Assembly (NCBI RefSeq): GCF_900176345.1
Contig: NZ_FWXU01000001.1
Location: 496,001-560,000, forward strand
Source of the DNA: Rhizobium sp. RU36D
Lineage (GTDB): Bacteria; Pseudomonadota; Alphaproteobacteria; Rhizobiales; Rhizobiaceae
Direction of reading: 5' to 3'
Length of the DNA stretch: 64,000 nt
Shown: positions 27,698-37,452 of the stretch, in pieces
How the letters are laid out: every line of letters starts with the position of its first letter
How positions within the stretch are numbered: position 1 is the stretch's first letter
Translations under genes and position numbers: made by a program
Notes under the pieces: generated by a model
What the model was told of the DNA's origin: nothing
The model's database searches: none
What the model saw: only the letters and a program-made list of their open reading frames with translations

Positions 27698-28882
27698 ATG
27701 AAGGTGGGCATCATCGGTCTTGGATTTCGCCTCGGCTATCTCGGCCGTGTGTTGAAGGACATCGACCCGGATTTTGAGATCGCTGGATATGTCGACCCGT
27801 CGCCGGCAGGCCTCCCGGGCTTGGCAGAGGCCGGAATTTCGGCCGGAAATGCCTATGGGACGCCGGAGGCGCTGATTGCCGGCGAGACCTTTGACCTCCT
27901 GATGATCGGCTCTCCCAACCATCTTCATCTCGAGCATATCCGAATTGGTCTTGAAGCCGGCCTCACGGTGTTCACCGAAAAGCCGATCGTGATTTCAATC
28001 GAGGAAAGCTATGCGCTGGCCTCGCTGCTCAACAAGCACGGCCACGACCGCCTGCTGGTTGGGCTGGTATTGCGCTACTCCCCGCTCTACCGGGATCTGC
28101 GCAAGGCGCAGGCCGACGGCTTGCTGGGCGATGTGGTGTCCATCGAGGCCTCAGAGCATATCAAGCCTTATCACGGCGCCTTCTTCATGCGCGACTGGCG
28201 CCGCTACGGCCGCTATGCCGGCGGTTTCATGCTGGAAAAATGCTGCCACGACCTGGATCTATACAATGGCGTGGTCGGCGCACGCCCCCGCTTCGTCTCG
28301 AGCTTCGGCGGCCGCAAGAGCTTCGTGCCGACCAACGCCCCGGAGAACCAGGGCATCAACGATATGGAGGTCTACCATCGCAAGCCGAGCGGCTGGATGG
28401 GCGCTGACAAGGTCTTCGACAGCGACGGCGATATCATCGATTTCCAGACGGCCATCGTCGAATATGAGAATGGCGCGGCAATGACCTTCCATACCAATCT
28501 GAACGTGCCGGACGAATTCCGCCGCTTCTGCGTCATCGGTTCGAAGGGCATGGCGGAAGGCGACTTCGTCCGCGGCTTCATGAATGTCCATGACGCGCGC
28601 ACGACCGACCGGCTGATTTCCAACACCTATCAGGCGCCCTCGGCGAAATCTCAGCATTATGGTGCCGACGAACAGATGGCCGCCGATGTGCTGGCCTTCG
28701 TACAGAACGGCACGAAGCAGCCGGTATCGGCCATCGATGCGCTGGAGGCCGGCATACTCGCGCTCGCCATGGACGAAGCGCGCCTGGGCCGCAAGGTGGT
28801 CGACCTGAAGCCAGTATGGGACCGCTTCGATGCCTTGCTTCACGGCTCCGGGACGGCCGATCGTCCGGCCAGATCGGCCTGA
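27698..28882 (+). CDS. Gfo/Idh/MocA dehydrogenase of the amino-sugar ABC operon
   Basis: This 394-residue NAD(P)-dependent oxidoreductase has a glycine-rich N-terminus (GLGFRLGYLG, a slightly longer loop than usual), EKP near 90-92, and the conserved Lys/His region seen as MLEKCCHDLDLYN near 178. It is the first gene of the plus-strand operon with two permeases, a binding protein and an ATPase, and it is divergent from the nag genes. The substrate is probably the imported sugar or a derivative, which would provide an oxidative branch beside the kinase/deacetylase route. That is inference. Confidence 0.8.
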   Translation: MKVGIIGLGFRLGYLGRVLKDIDPDFEIAGYVDPSPAGLPGLAEAGISAGNAYGTPEALIAGETFDLLMIGSPNHLHLEHIRIGLEAGLTVFTEKPIVISIEESYALASLLNKHGHDRLLVGLVLRYSPLYRDLRKAQADGLLGDVVSIEASEHIKPYHGAFFMRDWRRYGRYAGGFMLEKCCHDLDLYNGVVGARPRFVSSFGGRKSFVPTNAPENQGINDMEVYHRKPSGWMGADKVFDSDGDIIDFQTAIVEYENGAAMTFHTNLNVPDEFRRFCVIGSKGMAEGDFVRGFMNVHDARTTDRLISNTYQAPSAKSQHYGADEQMAADVLAFVQNGTKQPVSAIDALEAGILALAMDEARLGRKVVDLKPVWDRFDALLHGSGTADRPARSA

Positions 28883-28892
28883 GGAGCGGATC

Positions 28893-29777
28893 ATGCTAGC
28901 TCGCCGAAGCGCTGTCCTCTTCGCCTGGCTCCTGGTCGCACCGGCGATCCTCTATATCTGCGTCATCGTTGCCTATCCGCTGGTCGACACCTTCATCCTG
29001 TCCTTCACCAACGCCTCCCTGCGCAAGGATACGGACTGGGTGGGCTGGACGAACTACGAGAAGATTTTCAACGACACCTTCGCCGGCGTCATCATCAGGA
29101 CCTTCATCTGGACCTTTTTCTCGGTCGCCATCAAGATGATCATCGGCACCTTCGGCGCGGCGATGCTGAACTGCGCCGTGCCGGGTCGCGCCCTGTTTCG
29201 CGTGCTGACCATGCCGCCATGGATCGTGCCGATGGCCATCGGCATCTTCATGTGGGGCTGGATGTATAACGGCCAGTTCGGCATGATTTCCGGCCTGCTG
29301 CAGCGCTTCGGCTTCGTGGATGGGCCGGTCGCCTTCCTCGCCCATGGCTCCACCGCCTTCTGGGCCACCATCTTTACCGATGTGTGGATCGGCGTACCCA
29401 TGGTGACACTCTACATGCTTGCCGCCATGCAGGCCGTGCCGCAGGACCTCTACGAGGCCGCCTGGACCGATGGCGCCGGCCGTTTCTACCGCTTCCGTCG
29501 CATCACCCTGCCGCTCATCCTGCCGGCCATGATCACCATGTCGATGCTGTCGCTGATCGCGACCTTCAATTCCTTCGACATCATCTGGATCCTGACCCAG
29601 GGCGGCCCGAACGGCGAAACCACCACGATGATCATCGATACCTACAGGACCGCCATCGGTTCCAAGAAGTATGGCGAGGGCGCCGCGCGCGCGGTCCTCA
29701 TCTGCATCTTCCTGTCCGTGTTCTGCGTCGCCTATTTCCGTGTCACCAGCCGTCTGTCCCAGGAGGCCGCCCGATGA
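28893..29777 (+). CDS. sugar ABC transporter permease (MalF type)
   Basis: This 294-residue inner-membrane protein has six or so hydrophobic segments and the permease EAA motif (EAAWTDGAGRFYRFRRITLPL region near 190-210) that contacts the ATPase. It belongs to the carbohydrate-uptake CUT1 family. The ATG at 28893 has GGAGCGGATC upstream. Its stop overlaps the next permease start by four bases (ATGA). It would form a heterodimer with the next gene product. Confidence 0.92.
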   Translation: MLARRSAVLFAWLLVAPAILYICVIVAYPLVDTFILSFTNASLRKDTDWVGWTNYEKIFNDTFAGVIIRTFIWTFFSVAIKMIIGTFGAAMLNCAVPGRALFRVLTMPPWIVPMAIGIFMWGWMYNGQFGMISGLLQRFGFVDGPVAFLAHGSTAFWATIFTDVWIGVPMVTLYMLAAMQAVPQDLYEAAWTDGAGRFYRFRRITLPLILPAMITMSMLSLIATFNSFDIIWILTQGGPNGETTTMIIDTYRTAIGSKKYGEGAARAVLICIFLSVFCVAYFRVTSRLSQEAAR

Positions 29778-30634
29778 GCCAGGATCGCAATGCGATGATC
29801 CATCGCTACAAGTGGTATGAACTGGTGGGCATCTATGCTGGCATCGGCGTGTTCCTGACCTTCGTGCTGGCGCCATTCGTCGAAGGCTTCCTGGTTTCGC
29901 TAAAGCCGCTGAGCCAGCTGTTTTCCTCGCCCTATCGCTTCTGGCCCGAGAACGGCTCGTTCGAGGCCTACCGGACCATGTGGATCAGCGTACCGGGCTT
30001 TGCGCGCTATATCTTCAATTCCTTCTTCATCTCCACCATCGCCACGATCATCGTGCTGATCCTGGTCGTACCGGCGGCCTATGCCTTTGCCCGCTTTGAG
30101 TTCAAGGGACGGGGCCAGTTGCTGGCGGCTTTCCTCGCGGTCAACATGTTCTCGGGCGCCGTACTGCTGATTCCGCTGTTCCGGTTGATGCGCACGCTCG
30201 GCGTCCTCAATACCTATTTCGCCATGATCGTGCCCGGCGTCGCCTTCCTGATACCCTCGGCGATCTGGCTGCTGCGGACCTATATGCTGCGCATCCCGCG
30301 GGAGCTGGAAGAAGCCGCCTATGTCGATGGTGCCGGCTATTTCTACACCTTCCGGCGGGTGATCCTGCCAATCGCCATGCCGGGCATCGCGGTCGTCGCG
30401 ATCACCACATTCATCGGCGCCTACGCCCAACAATTCATCTTTGCCCTCACCTTCAATTCCAAGACCGAATACATGCCGCTGCCGATCGGGCTCTATGCCT
30501 ATTTCGGCCGGCAGGAAGTGGTCTGGAACGAGTTGATGGCGGCGAGCTTCGTCGGCATCGCGCCGGCGATGATCGTGATCTTCTTCCTGCAGCGCTATCT
30601 CGTCAGCGGGCTTACCGCCGGCGCGGTCAAGTGA
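29774..30634 (+). CDS. sugar ABC transporter permease (MalG type)
   Basis: This 286-residue permease is the second half of the heterodimer. The EAA loop EAAYVDGAGYFYTFRR lies near 178-193, and six hydrophobic segments are visible. The start at 29774 overlaps the previous stop by four bases; longer readings in this frame run inside the upstream permease gene and are not real. It is followed after 62 bases by the binding-protein gene. Confidence 0.92.
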   Translation: MSQDRNAMIHRYKWYELVGIYAGIGVFLTFVLAPFVEGFLVSLKPLSQLFSSPYRFWPENGSFEAYRTMWISVPGFARYIFNSFFISTIATIIVLILVVPAAYAFARFEFKGRGQLLAAFLAVNMFSGAVLLIPLFRLMRTLGVLNTYFAMIVPGVAFLIPSAIWLLRTYMLRIPRELEEAAYVDGAGYFYTFRRVILPIAMPGIAVVAITTFIGAYAQQFIFALTFNSKTEYMPLPIGLYAYFGRQEVVWNELMAASFVGIAPAMIVIFFLQRYLVSGLTAGAVK

Positions 30635-30696
30635 TGCGGCAATAACAAATTCGGGCCAACCGGACGATCCAACCTGTCAACAAAGGGGAACCTTCG

Positions 30697-31917
30697 ATGA
30701 AAACCTCTCTCACAATGCTGGCCGGCGCGCTTGCGCTTCTCGCCAGTTCCGCGCTTCCCACGCTCGCAGCCGACCAGGAGATCAGCTAGATCTACTGCGG
30801 CGACAAGATCGACCCGATCCACGAGAAATACATCAAGGAATGGGAAGGCAAGAACGCAGGCTGGAAGGTCACGCCTGAAGTTGTCGGCTGGGCCCAGTGC
30901 CAGGACAAGGCAACCACCCTCGCCGCCGCCGGCACCCCGGTTGCCATGGCCTATGTCGGCTCGCGCACGCTGAAGGAATTCGCCCAGAACGACATGATCG
31001 TTCCGGTGCCCATGACCGACGCAGAAAAGGCAACCTACTATCCGAACATCGTCGACACCGTGACCTTCGAGGGCACGCAGTGGGGCGTTCCGGTCGCCTT
31101 CTCCACCAAGGCGCTCTACTGGAACAAGGACCTTTTCAAGGCTGCCGGCCTTGACCCGGAAACGCCGCCGAAGACCTGGGCGGAGGAAATCGCCTTCGCC
31201 AAGCAGATCAAGGAAAAGACCGGGACTGCTGGCTACGGCCTGCCCGCCAAGACATATGACAACACCATGCACCAGTTCATGCACTGGGTGTATACCAACA
31301 ACGGCAAGGTGATCGACGGCGACAAGGTCGTCATCGACAGCCCGGAAGTCCTCGCAGCGCTCCAGGCCTATAAGGACATCACGCCCTACTCCGTTGAAGG
31401 CGCAACCGCTTACGAACAGAACGAAATCCGGGCCATTTTCCTCGATGGCAAGGTCGGCATGATCCAGGCAGGCTCTGGTGCCGCAACGCGCCTGGCAGCA
31501 ACCAAGATCAACTGGGGCGTAGCTCCCCTGCCGAAGGGCCCCGCAGCCAAGGGCGAAGGCACGCTGCTGATCACCGACAGCCTGGCTGTGTTCAAGGGCA
31601 AGGGCGTCGAGGACAAGGCCATCGAATTCGCCAAGTTCATCACCTCGCCCGGCCCGCAGGGTGAATACGAACTGCAGGGCGGCGCCGGCCTCACCCCGCT
31701 GCGTCCTTCTGCCCAGGTCGACGAATTCGTCAAGAAGGACCCCTACTGGAAGCCGTTCATCGACGGCATCGCCTATGGTGGTCCCGAGCCGCTGTTTACC
31801 GACTACAAGGGCTTCCAGAACGTCATCATCGAGATGGTCCAGTCGGTCGTGACCGGCAAGGCTGAACCGGCTGATGCCCTGAAGAAGGCCGCCGGCGAGC
31901 TGGAACAGTACAAGTAA
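30697..31917 (+). pseudogene. sugar-binding protein of the ABC importer, interrupted by an in-frame TAG
   Basis: Read as one frame, this is a 406-codon CUT1 solute-binding protein. A good ribosome site (AAAGGGGAA) precedes ATG 30697, followed by a signal peptide ending in TLAADQ near residue 27. A normal mature protein runs to a stop at 31917. Codon 31 is TAG (30787-30789), just past the signal cleavage site, flanked by EIS and IYCGDK. Nothing else is damaged. TAG differs by one base from TGG, and tryptophan would suit the site. As written, only a 30-residue peptide would be made. A later ATG at 30946 lacks the signal and a ribosome site. A sequencing error, a fresh mutation or amber suppression are all possible. 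Confidence 0.85.
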
Positions 31918-31935
31918 GCCTTTAGCATAGACGGC

Positions 31936-31959
31936 GCCGCGGGCCTTGCCGCCCGCGGC
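31936..31959 (+). repeat. hairpin between binding-protein and ATPase genes
   Basis: A perfect nine-base-pair stem (GCCGCGGGC with GCCCGCGGC) closes a six-base loop, with no T-run after it. Such structures after binding-protein genes usually stabilise the upstream messenger and lower downstream expression. Confidence 0.65.
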
Positions 31960-32018
31960 CTCCCTCATCAATTCTAGTGCCCGCCGCGCAGCGACGGGCA
32001 GCGTGGAGACGCAAAGTC

Positions 32019-33143
<1,125 letters not shown>

Positions 33144-33166
33144 CGTCGGTTGACCCACATGCGTGA

Positions 33167-33209
33167 TTGACAGTACTCCTGGTTATTTTATGCTTCAAAT
33201 AACCAGGAG
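33167..33209 (+). promoter_or_regulatory. promoter spanned by a 13-base inverted repeat
   Basis: TTGACA (33167-33172) and TATGCT (33189-33194), spaced by 16 bases, make a plausible promoter. CTCCTGGTTATTT (33176-33188) and AAATAACCAGGAG (33197-33209) are perfect inverted copies around the -10 box. The right arm also contains the AGGAG of the ribosome site for the gene at 33219. It reads as an operator over the promoter, or as a hairpin hiding the ribosome site if transcription starts further upstream. Confidence 0.7.
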
Positions 33210-33218
33210 GAACAGATC

Positions 33219-33647
33219 ATGCAGGATCCCCATTGCCATTCAAGCAGCATCCACGTGATGCGGCCGGCCGAGATAGCTTTCGAGATCATGTCGGAGGGGC
33301 TGAAGCAGGGTCAATGGACCTGGGGCAGCTTCGATCGCAAGGAGGTCGAGCCGGGCCTGTTCATGGGGCATTCGGTCTTCACCGGCAAGCAGACCTATGT
33401 GCGCTTGCATGTCGACAAGCCCCGGCTGCTGGTCGACTACGAAGTCGGTGGCAGCCCCGATGCCATGCAGTTTCGCAACATGTCCCGTGTCATTCCCGGC
33501 GCCACCCTGCGCATGGCGCCCGATAGCTGCGTCGTAACCCTTCTGACCTGGCGGCTGGCGACCCAGAGCGACGCGGAATGGACGCAGTTCGGGACAATCC
33601 ACGAAGCGGAAATGTTCCTCATCAAGGGCTTGCTGAAGCGGGCGTAA
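33219..33647 (+). CDS. uncharacterised small protein, possibly SRPBCC-like
   Basis: This 142-residue cytoplasmic protein has no signal peptide or membrane segment. The alternating strands and a C-terminal helix (IHEAEMFLIKGLLKRA), with an N-terminal IAFEIMSEGL helix-like start, faintly suggest a START/SRPBCC ligand-binding fold; I do not recognise a specific family. AGGAGG eight bases before the ATG supports the start. It stands alone after the ABC ATPase gene, behind its own promoter with a conspicuous inverted repeat, so it is probably regulated independently. It converges on the vapC gene. Confidence 0.65.
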   Translation: MQDPHCHSSSIHVMRPAEIAFEIMSEGLKQGQWTWGSFDRKEVEPGLFMGHSVFTGKQTYVRLHVDKPRLLVDYEVGGSPDAMQFRNMSRVIPGATLRMAPDSCVVTLLTWRLATQSDAEWTQFGTIHEAEMFLIKGLLKRA

Positions 33648-33656
33648 CCGGGCTGT

Positions 33657-34049
33657 TTAATCCTCCCAGTTCTCCACACTCAAATTGGGCACTCGCACAA
33701 ACTCGCGCGTGTTGCGGGTGATCAGCGTTAGTCCTCGGGCGATCGCTTGGCCCGCGATCAGGACATCATATGCACCGATGGGCTGGCCGTTGACTTCGAG
33801 GACCGCCCTGACTTCACCGGCCACACGGGCATCCTCTGGGTCAAGCGCCAGCACGTCGAAACGCAGCTGCGCCACACGCTCCAGGTTTTCGGCGGCCCGC
33901 TTGCTTTTGTAAGCACCAAAATAAAGCTCATGCAGCACGACAGAAGGTAACCCGAAATCAGAGGGATGGTGCTGACGGATACGGCTGAGGACTGCCGGAC
34001 TACCCTTCATGATGGCAATCACAACATTCGTATCCAGCAGGAATTTCAT
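33657..34049 (-). CDS. vapC: VapC-type PIN-domain toxin
   Basis: This 130-residue PIN-domain ribonuclease has acidic active-site residues Asp6 (LLDTN), Glu41 (LHELYFG) and Asp95 (GAYDVLIAG). VapC toxins cleave RNA, often tRNA or rRNA, when not held by VapB. The start overlaps the vapB stop by four bases (ATGA), the normal arrangement of the module. All visible catalytic acids are intact, so it is probably functional. Target specificity cannot be read. Confidence 0.92.
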   Translation of the reverse strand: MKFLLDTNVVIAIMKGSPAVLSRIRQHHPSDFGLPSVVLHELYFGAYKSKRAAENLERVAQLRFDVLALDPEDARVAGEVRAVLEVNGQPIGAYDVLIAGQAIARGLTLITRNTREFVRVPNLSVENWED

Positions 34050-34297
34050 TCGAAATCGTCCAGACTGTCACGTCGTTGTGGCTGGGGCTGTTCCTCGGCA
34101 GCGCGCTCGAAATCCTCGTCGATTGACCCGACAATACCGTCTAGCCAGGCCCAATCATCAGGCACAGGCTCCAGGATGATCGCCGCGCCGTGACGACGGA
34201 TTCGCACTTCTGCAGTGTCGAACCGAAATTCCTTGGGCAGTCGCACCGCTTGCGAGCGCCCCGACCAGAAAATCTTCGCGGTTTCCATATCTGCCAT
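34046..34297 (-). CDS. vapB: VapB-type antitoxin with AbrB-like domain
   Basis: This 83-residue protein has an N-terminal swapped-hairpin AbrB/SpoVT DNA-binding domain (TAKIFWSGRSQAVRLPKEF near residues 6-24). The acidic C-terminal part should wrap the VapC toxin. It should repress its own operon through the palindrome just upstream (34310-34322). ATG 34297 and ATG 34288 are both possible; the second is better placed behind GGATGG. The pair is a complete type II toxin-antitoxin system. Confidence 0.9.
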   Translation of the reverse strand: MADMETAKIFWSGRSQAVRLPKEFRFDTAEVRIRRHGAAIILEPVPDDWAWLDGIVGSIDEDFERAAEEQPQPQRRDSLDDFE

Positions 34298-34309
34298 CCA
34301 GAAAAATAC

Positions 34310-34333
34310 ATATCAATGATATATATTTATCAT
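34310..34333 (-). promoter_or_regulatory. VapB operator region
   Basis: ATATCA-A-TGATAT (34310-34322) is a perfect 13-base palindrome, and ATGATA-N6-TATCAT (34316-34333) a second, overlapping dyad. They begin 12 bases before the vapB start, as expected for VapB autorepression. Confidence 0.7.
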
Positions 34334-34354
34334 CGGAAATGCAATGGCAGGTCC

Positions 34355-35443
34355 CTACCAAACCAGCCCACGCGCCGCCACGGGCTCCACCCGCGTCACC
34401 ACGCCATCGCGGTGAAAAGTCATCGCGTCGAACAGGTTCGACACGACGCAGGTATGATTGGGCACGATGCGGATCTTGTCGCCAATGTCGGGCCGCTGTC
34501 CAGCAACCCGCGAAAGGTCGATGGTGCCATGTTCCTCCGAAAGACCCGTGATGACGGCATCGGGATATTCGACGATATGCCCATAGTCTGAAAAGCCGAG
34601 GAGGTCTGATGTGAGGGCTTTGGACCCAGCATCGATCACCGCCCGGTCAGGCGTCGGCCGGGAGACGACCGTTGCCAGGATATGCATGGCGCAGTCGTCC
34701 AGCGAGGCATGGCCGGCCCGCACCATCGCCCGGTCGTTATAGGCATAGGTGCCCGCACGATGCTCGGTCGCAGACGGCACGAGATGCGCATTGAACAGGC
34801 TGGGCGTACCGCCATTGCTGACGATGGGGCATTCCAGGCCGGACGATTTCAGCAAGGCAAGGGCCTCCGAGAGAAAGGCCTCGGTCTGCTCTTCACCATT
34901 GGGCTTGGGATAGGTCAGCAGGCCTGCAAAGATAAGGCTCTCGCTGCACGCGATCAGCGTCGCCAGTGCTGCAGCGGCCTGGGGGGTCTGGACGCCGCAG
35001 CGTCCGCCGCCGGTGTCACACTCCACCAGCACCATCAAGGGCTTGCCGTTGGCAAAGTAGCTTGAAAGACCCGATACGGTCACTTCGCTATCGGCCACCA
35101 CCTTCAGCCCGTTGATGCGTTCGTTCAACGCCGCCAACCGCTCCAGCTTTTCCCCGCCGATGATGTTGAAGGTGATCAGCAGGTCCTCAAAGCCGGCATC
35201 GGCGAAGACCTCGGCTTCAGTGATCTTCTGGCAATTGATGCCGCGGGCGCCGGCCGCCAGCTGAGCCTTGGCAATTGAGGGGATCTTGTGGGTCTTGATA
35301 TGCGGCCGGAAGGCCAGGCCATGGGCATCCATATAGGATTGCACCCGGGAGATATTCGAGGCCAGCCTGTCTTCATCGATCAGCGGCAGCGGGGTGGACA
35401 GAGAATAGATGTCAGCACCGATGGATATAGCGGGTCGTTCCAT
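34355..35443 (-). CDS. D-threonine aldolase/D-serine dehydratase-like PLP enzyme
   Basis: This 362-residue enzyme has the alanine-racemase-type N-terminal barrel with the PLP lysine in HIKTHK (about Lys50). The C-terminal NHTC supplies His330 and Cys332, which match the zinc ligands of eukaryotic-type D-serine dehydratase and D-threonine aldolase. It should act on D-3-hydroxy amino acids, either splitting them or dehydrating them to an enamine. The start at 35443, one base after the upstream MlrC stop, avoids the overlap that a start at 35476 would cause. The divergent RidA gene would remove reactive enamine products. Confidence 0.85.
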   Translation of the reverse strand: MERPAISIGADIYSLSTPLPLIDEDRLASNISRVQSYMDAHGLAFRPHIKTHKIPSIAKAQLAAGARGINCQKITEAEVFADAGFEDLLITFNIIGGEKLERLAALNERINGLKVVADSEVTVSGLSSYFANGKPLMVLVECDTGGGRCGVQTPQAAAALATLIACSESLIFAGLLTYPKPNGEEQTEAFLSEALALLKSSGLECPIVSNGGTPSLFNAHLVPSATEHRAGTYAYNDRAMVRAGHASLDDCAMHILATVVSRPTPDRAVIDAGSKALTSDLLGFSDYGHIVEYPDAVITGLSEEHGTIDLSRVAGQRPDIGDKIRIVPNHTCVVSNLFDAMTFHRDGVVTRVEPVAARGLVW

Positions 35444-35444
35444 G

Positions 35445-36914
35445 TCAGGCAGCCTCCGTGCCATGGGCGTTTTCAATCATCGGCCAGATATCCTTGCGCG
35501 CGCGGCGATAGGGATTGGTCGCGGGATTGTTCGGATAGGGCGTTCCTGCGGAGCAATAGAGAATATCAGACGCGATCTTGGAAAAGGCGGCATAGAAATG
35601 ATTGGTCGACTTGATGACGAGAATGTCTTTTGTTGTCGGATCGATGCCCATGGCGGTAAACAGCGACGGATCGTAGCTCTGCACCCGCACGGTATTCAGG
35701 ATCACGTCGATGCCGTTGAACCTGATGTGGGCGGCGGGCCCAAATTCGGCAAAGCTCTCGCCAAACCGCATGGCGGCATCCGGAACCACCCGCACCACCT
35801 GGACAATGGCATCGATGGGATTGCCGGTTCCCGGCGCAGACTTGGCGCCGAAACGCAGCGGGATCTCGGCGCCCTCCCCGGCAGCAGCGCAGATCTGTAC
35901 GGCGATCGGATCCCAGATCGTGCCGATCGCCACATTGGTGGCCCCACGCGCCATCAGTTCCGCGAGCACGACGGTGGCGTCTCCGGCCGTGCCACCGCCT
36001 GGATTGTCCCACATGTCGGCGATGACGACAGGTCTTGAGGACGCGGCCATCGCCCGGGAGACTGCCTCCTTCTCATTGATCTCGGCAACGCGGAAGGTGC
36101 CGCGCTTCGAATAGAGTTCCAGCCCCAGTTCCCGCGCCAGACGGGCTGCCTTGTCCGGCTGGCCGTTGGTCACGGCAATCGTCTTGGTGCCAAGCTCCGG
36201 CACATCACCGGCCATGAAGCCGTGAATGACCGATAGCGACAACACCTCGGCATCCGAGGCCTCGATGGCCATGAGCTTGTCGACAAAGGAGCGCATCGGC
36301 TCCTTTGAGGTCGGAAAGACGTCGATCATCCGGCAATCGAACACCGCCATTTCCGGCTTCACCCGGCCCTCCAGCGTGTCGACGGCGATCCGCCAGAGAT
36401 CCTCGGCGCGATCAACGAAATCAGTGTGCGGAAATTCCTTGAACACGACGAAAAAATCCGCGGCCGCCACCCGTTTTTCCGTGAGATGGCTGTGCGGATC
36501 GAGTTCGGCGCAGACCAGCACCTCGGGGCCGACGATCTCGCGGATGCGGGAGAGGAAATCCCCTTCCGGATCGAGATAGCCATCGGCCACCATGGCGCCA
36601 TGCAGGCCCAGCACGACCGCATCGACGGGAAGTGCCGCGCGCAACTGGTCGAGGATTTCATCGCGCAGCCCCTCATAGGCCAGCCGGTTTACAAGCCCGG
36701 CCGGGTCGGCCCAGGCCGCAGTGCCCTCGATCAGGGTCCAGCCCATTTCCGCCGTCACCTTGCGCCCCACCGTGATTGGCGCGGTGCAGAGCGTTGGTGT
36801 GGCCGGATGCTTGCCCGGAGGCGCATAGAGCGAGGCCTCGAAGTCGCGCCTGTCAATACAGATCGGCGAGAAGGTGTTGGTCTCGGTGGCAAGGGCAGCG
36901 GTAAAGATGCGCAC
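35445..36914 (-). CDS. MlrC-type M81 family metallopeptidase
   Basis: This 489-residue member of the microcystinase C (MlrC) family has the LHGAMVADGYLDPEGD stretch near 100-115 and a DPHSH metal motif near 138-142. It also has the ADMWDNPGGGTAGD stretch typical of the C-terminal half. MlrC hydrolyses a short linear peptide containing D-residues; most relatives have unknown substrates. The start is GTG at 36914, with AGGG about ten bases before. It is tightly followed by the D-amino-acid enzyme. A second family member is at 41600. Confidence 0.85.
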   Translation of the reverse strand: MRIFTAALATETNTFSPICIDRRDFEASLYAPPGKHPATPTLCTAPITVGRKVTAEMGWTLIEGTAAWADPAGLVNRLAYEGLRDEILDQLRAALPVDAVVLGLHGAMVADGYLDPEGDFLSRIREIVGPEVLVCAELDPHSHLTEKRVAAADFFVVFKEFPHTDFVDRAEDLWRIAVDTLEGRVKPEMAVFDCRMIDVFPTSKEPMRSFVDKLMAIEASDAEVLSLSVIHGFMAGDVPELGTKTIAVTNGQPDKAARLARELGLELYSKRGTFRVAEINEKEAVSRAMAASSRPVVIADMWDNPGGGTAGDATVVLAELMARGATNVAIGTIWDPIAVQICAAAGEGAEIPLRFGAKSAPGTGNPIDAIVQVVRVVPDAAMRFGESFAEFGPAAHIRFNGIDVILNTVRVQSYDPSLFTAMGIDPTTKDILVIKSTNHFYAAFSKIASDILYCSAGTPYPNNPATNPYRRARKDIWPMIENAHGTEAA

Positions 36915-36951
36915 GGATGGAAACCCTGATTATATTCGTCTCGGACGTGGC

Positions 36952-37437
36952 TTAACCCATGGGATTGGGAAGATAGCCGGTAAATCCGCAAATCTTCCAG
37001 CGGCCCTGGTGAAGACGGCAATAATAAAGCGTCTGCCAATGCATCGGATCGACGGAGCCGTCGGCCTGCTTGATTCCGCCATCGAACTTCTTGCGCACCA
37101 GGGCCGTCTCTCCCTCGATCTCGATGACTTCGAGCGTCGTCGTCCGAAAGATCGCCGTGCGCGGGTCTTCCCCATAGCTGCCCTTGGCAAAGTCATGGGC
37201 CTGGCGCAGCCATTCGTCCCGATAGGACTTGAGTGTGGGGAAGGCGAGGCTCCAGCGATCGGGGTTCGGCTGCTTGTTGCCGCTGATCCCCAGGAAGCCG
37301 TCCTCGATGAAATCATCCTCCACCATGGACCAGTCCGCGGCCAGAAAGGCATCGATATCCCGCGGCACCAGCATCTCCCAGATGGAGTGCCGGGCTGTAT
37401 CGCTGGACGGAAAGGGATTCTGGAAGGGATCGCGCAT
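36952..37437 (-). CDS. NTF2/SnoaL-like protein of unknown function
   Basis: This 161-residue protein is predicted to be soluble, with a WSMVEDDFIEDGFLGI helix and paired strands ending in QTLYYCRLHQGRWKICGFTGYL, the pattern of NTF2-like small-molecule enzymes or binding proteins. The ATG at 37437, with GGAG six bases upstream, is preferred to 37467, which has no ribosome site. It is the first gene of the minus-strand unit ahead of the MlrC and D-threonine aldolase-like genes and probably handles a pathway intermediate. No specific function is claimed. Confidence 0.65.
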   Translation of the reverse strand: MRDPFQNPFPSSDTARHSIWEMLVPRDIDAFLAADWSMVEDDFIEDGFLGISGNKQPNPDRWSLAFPTLKSYRDEWLRQAHDFAKGSYGEDPRTAIFRTTTLEVIEIEGETALVRKKFDGGIKQADGSVDPMHWQTLYYCRLHQGRWKICGFTGYLPNPMG

Positions 37438-37452
37438 CGCAGGCTCCAAAAC

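Noticed and set aside
33176..33209. Inverted repeat read as a terminator for the ABC operon
   Set aside because: No T-run follows, and the right arm carries the ribosome site of the next gene; promoter-like boxes overlap it.
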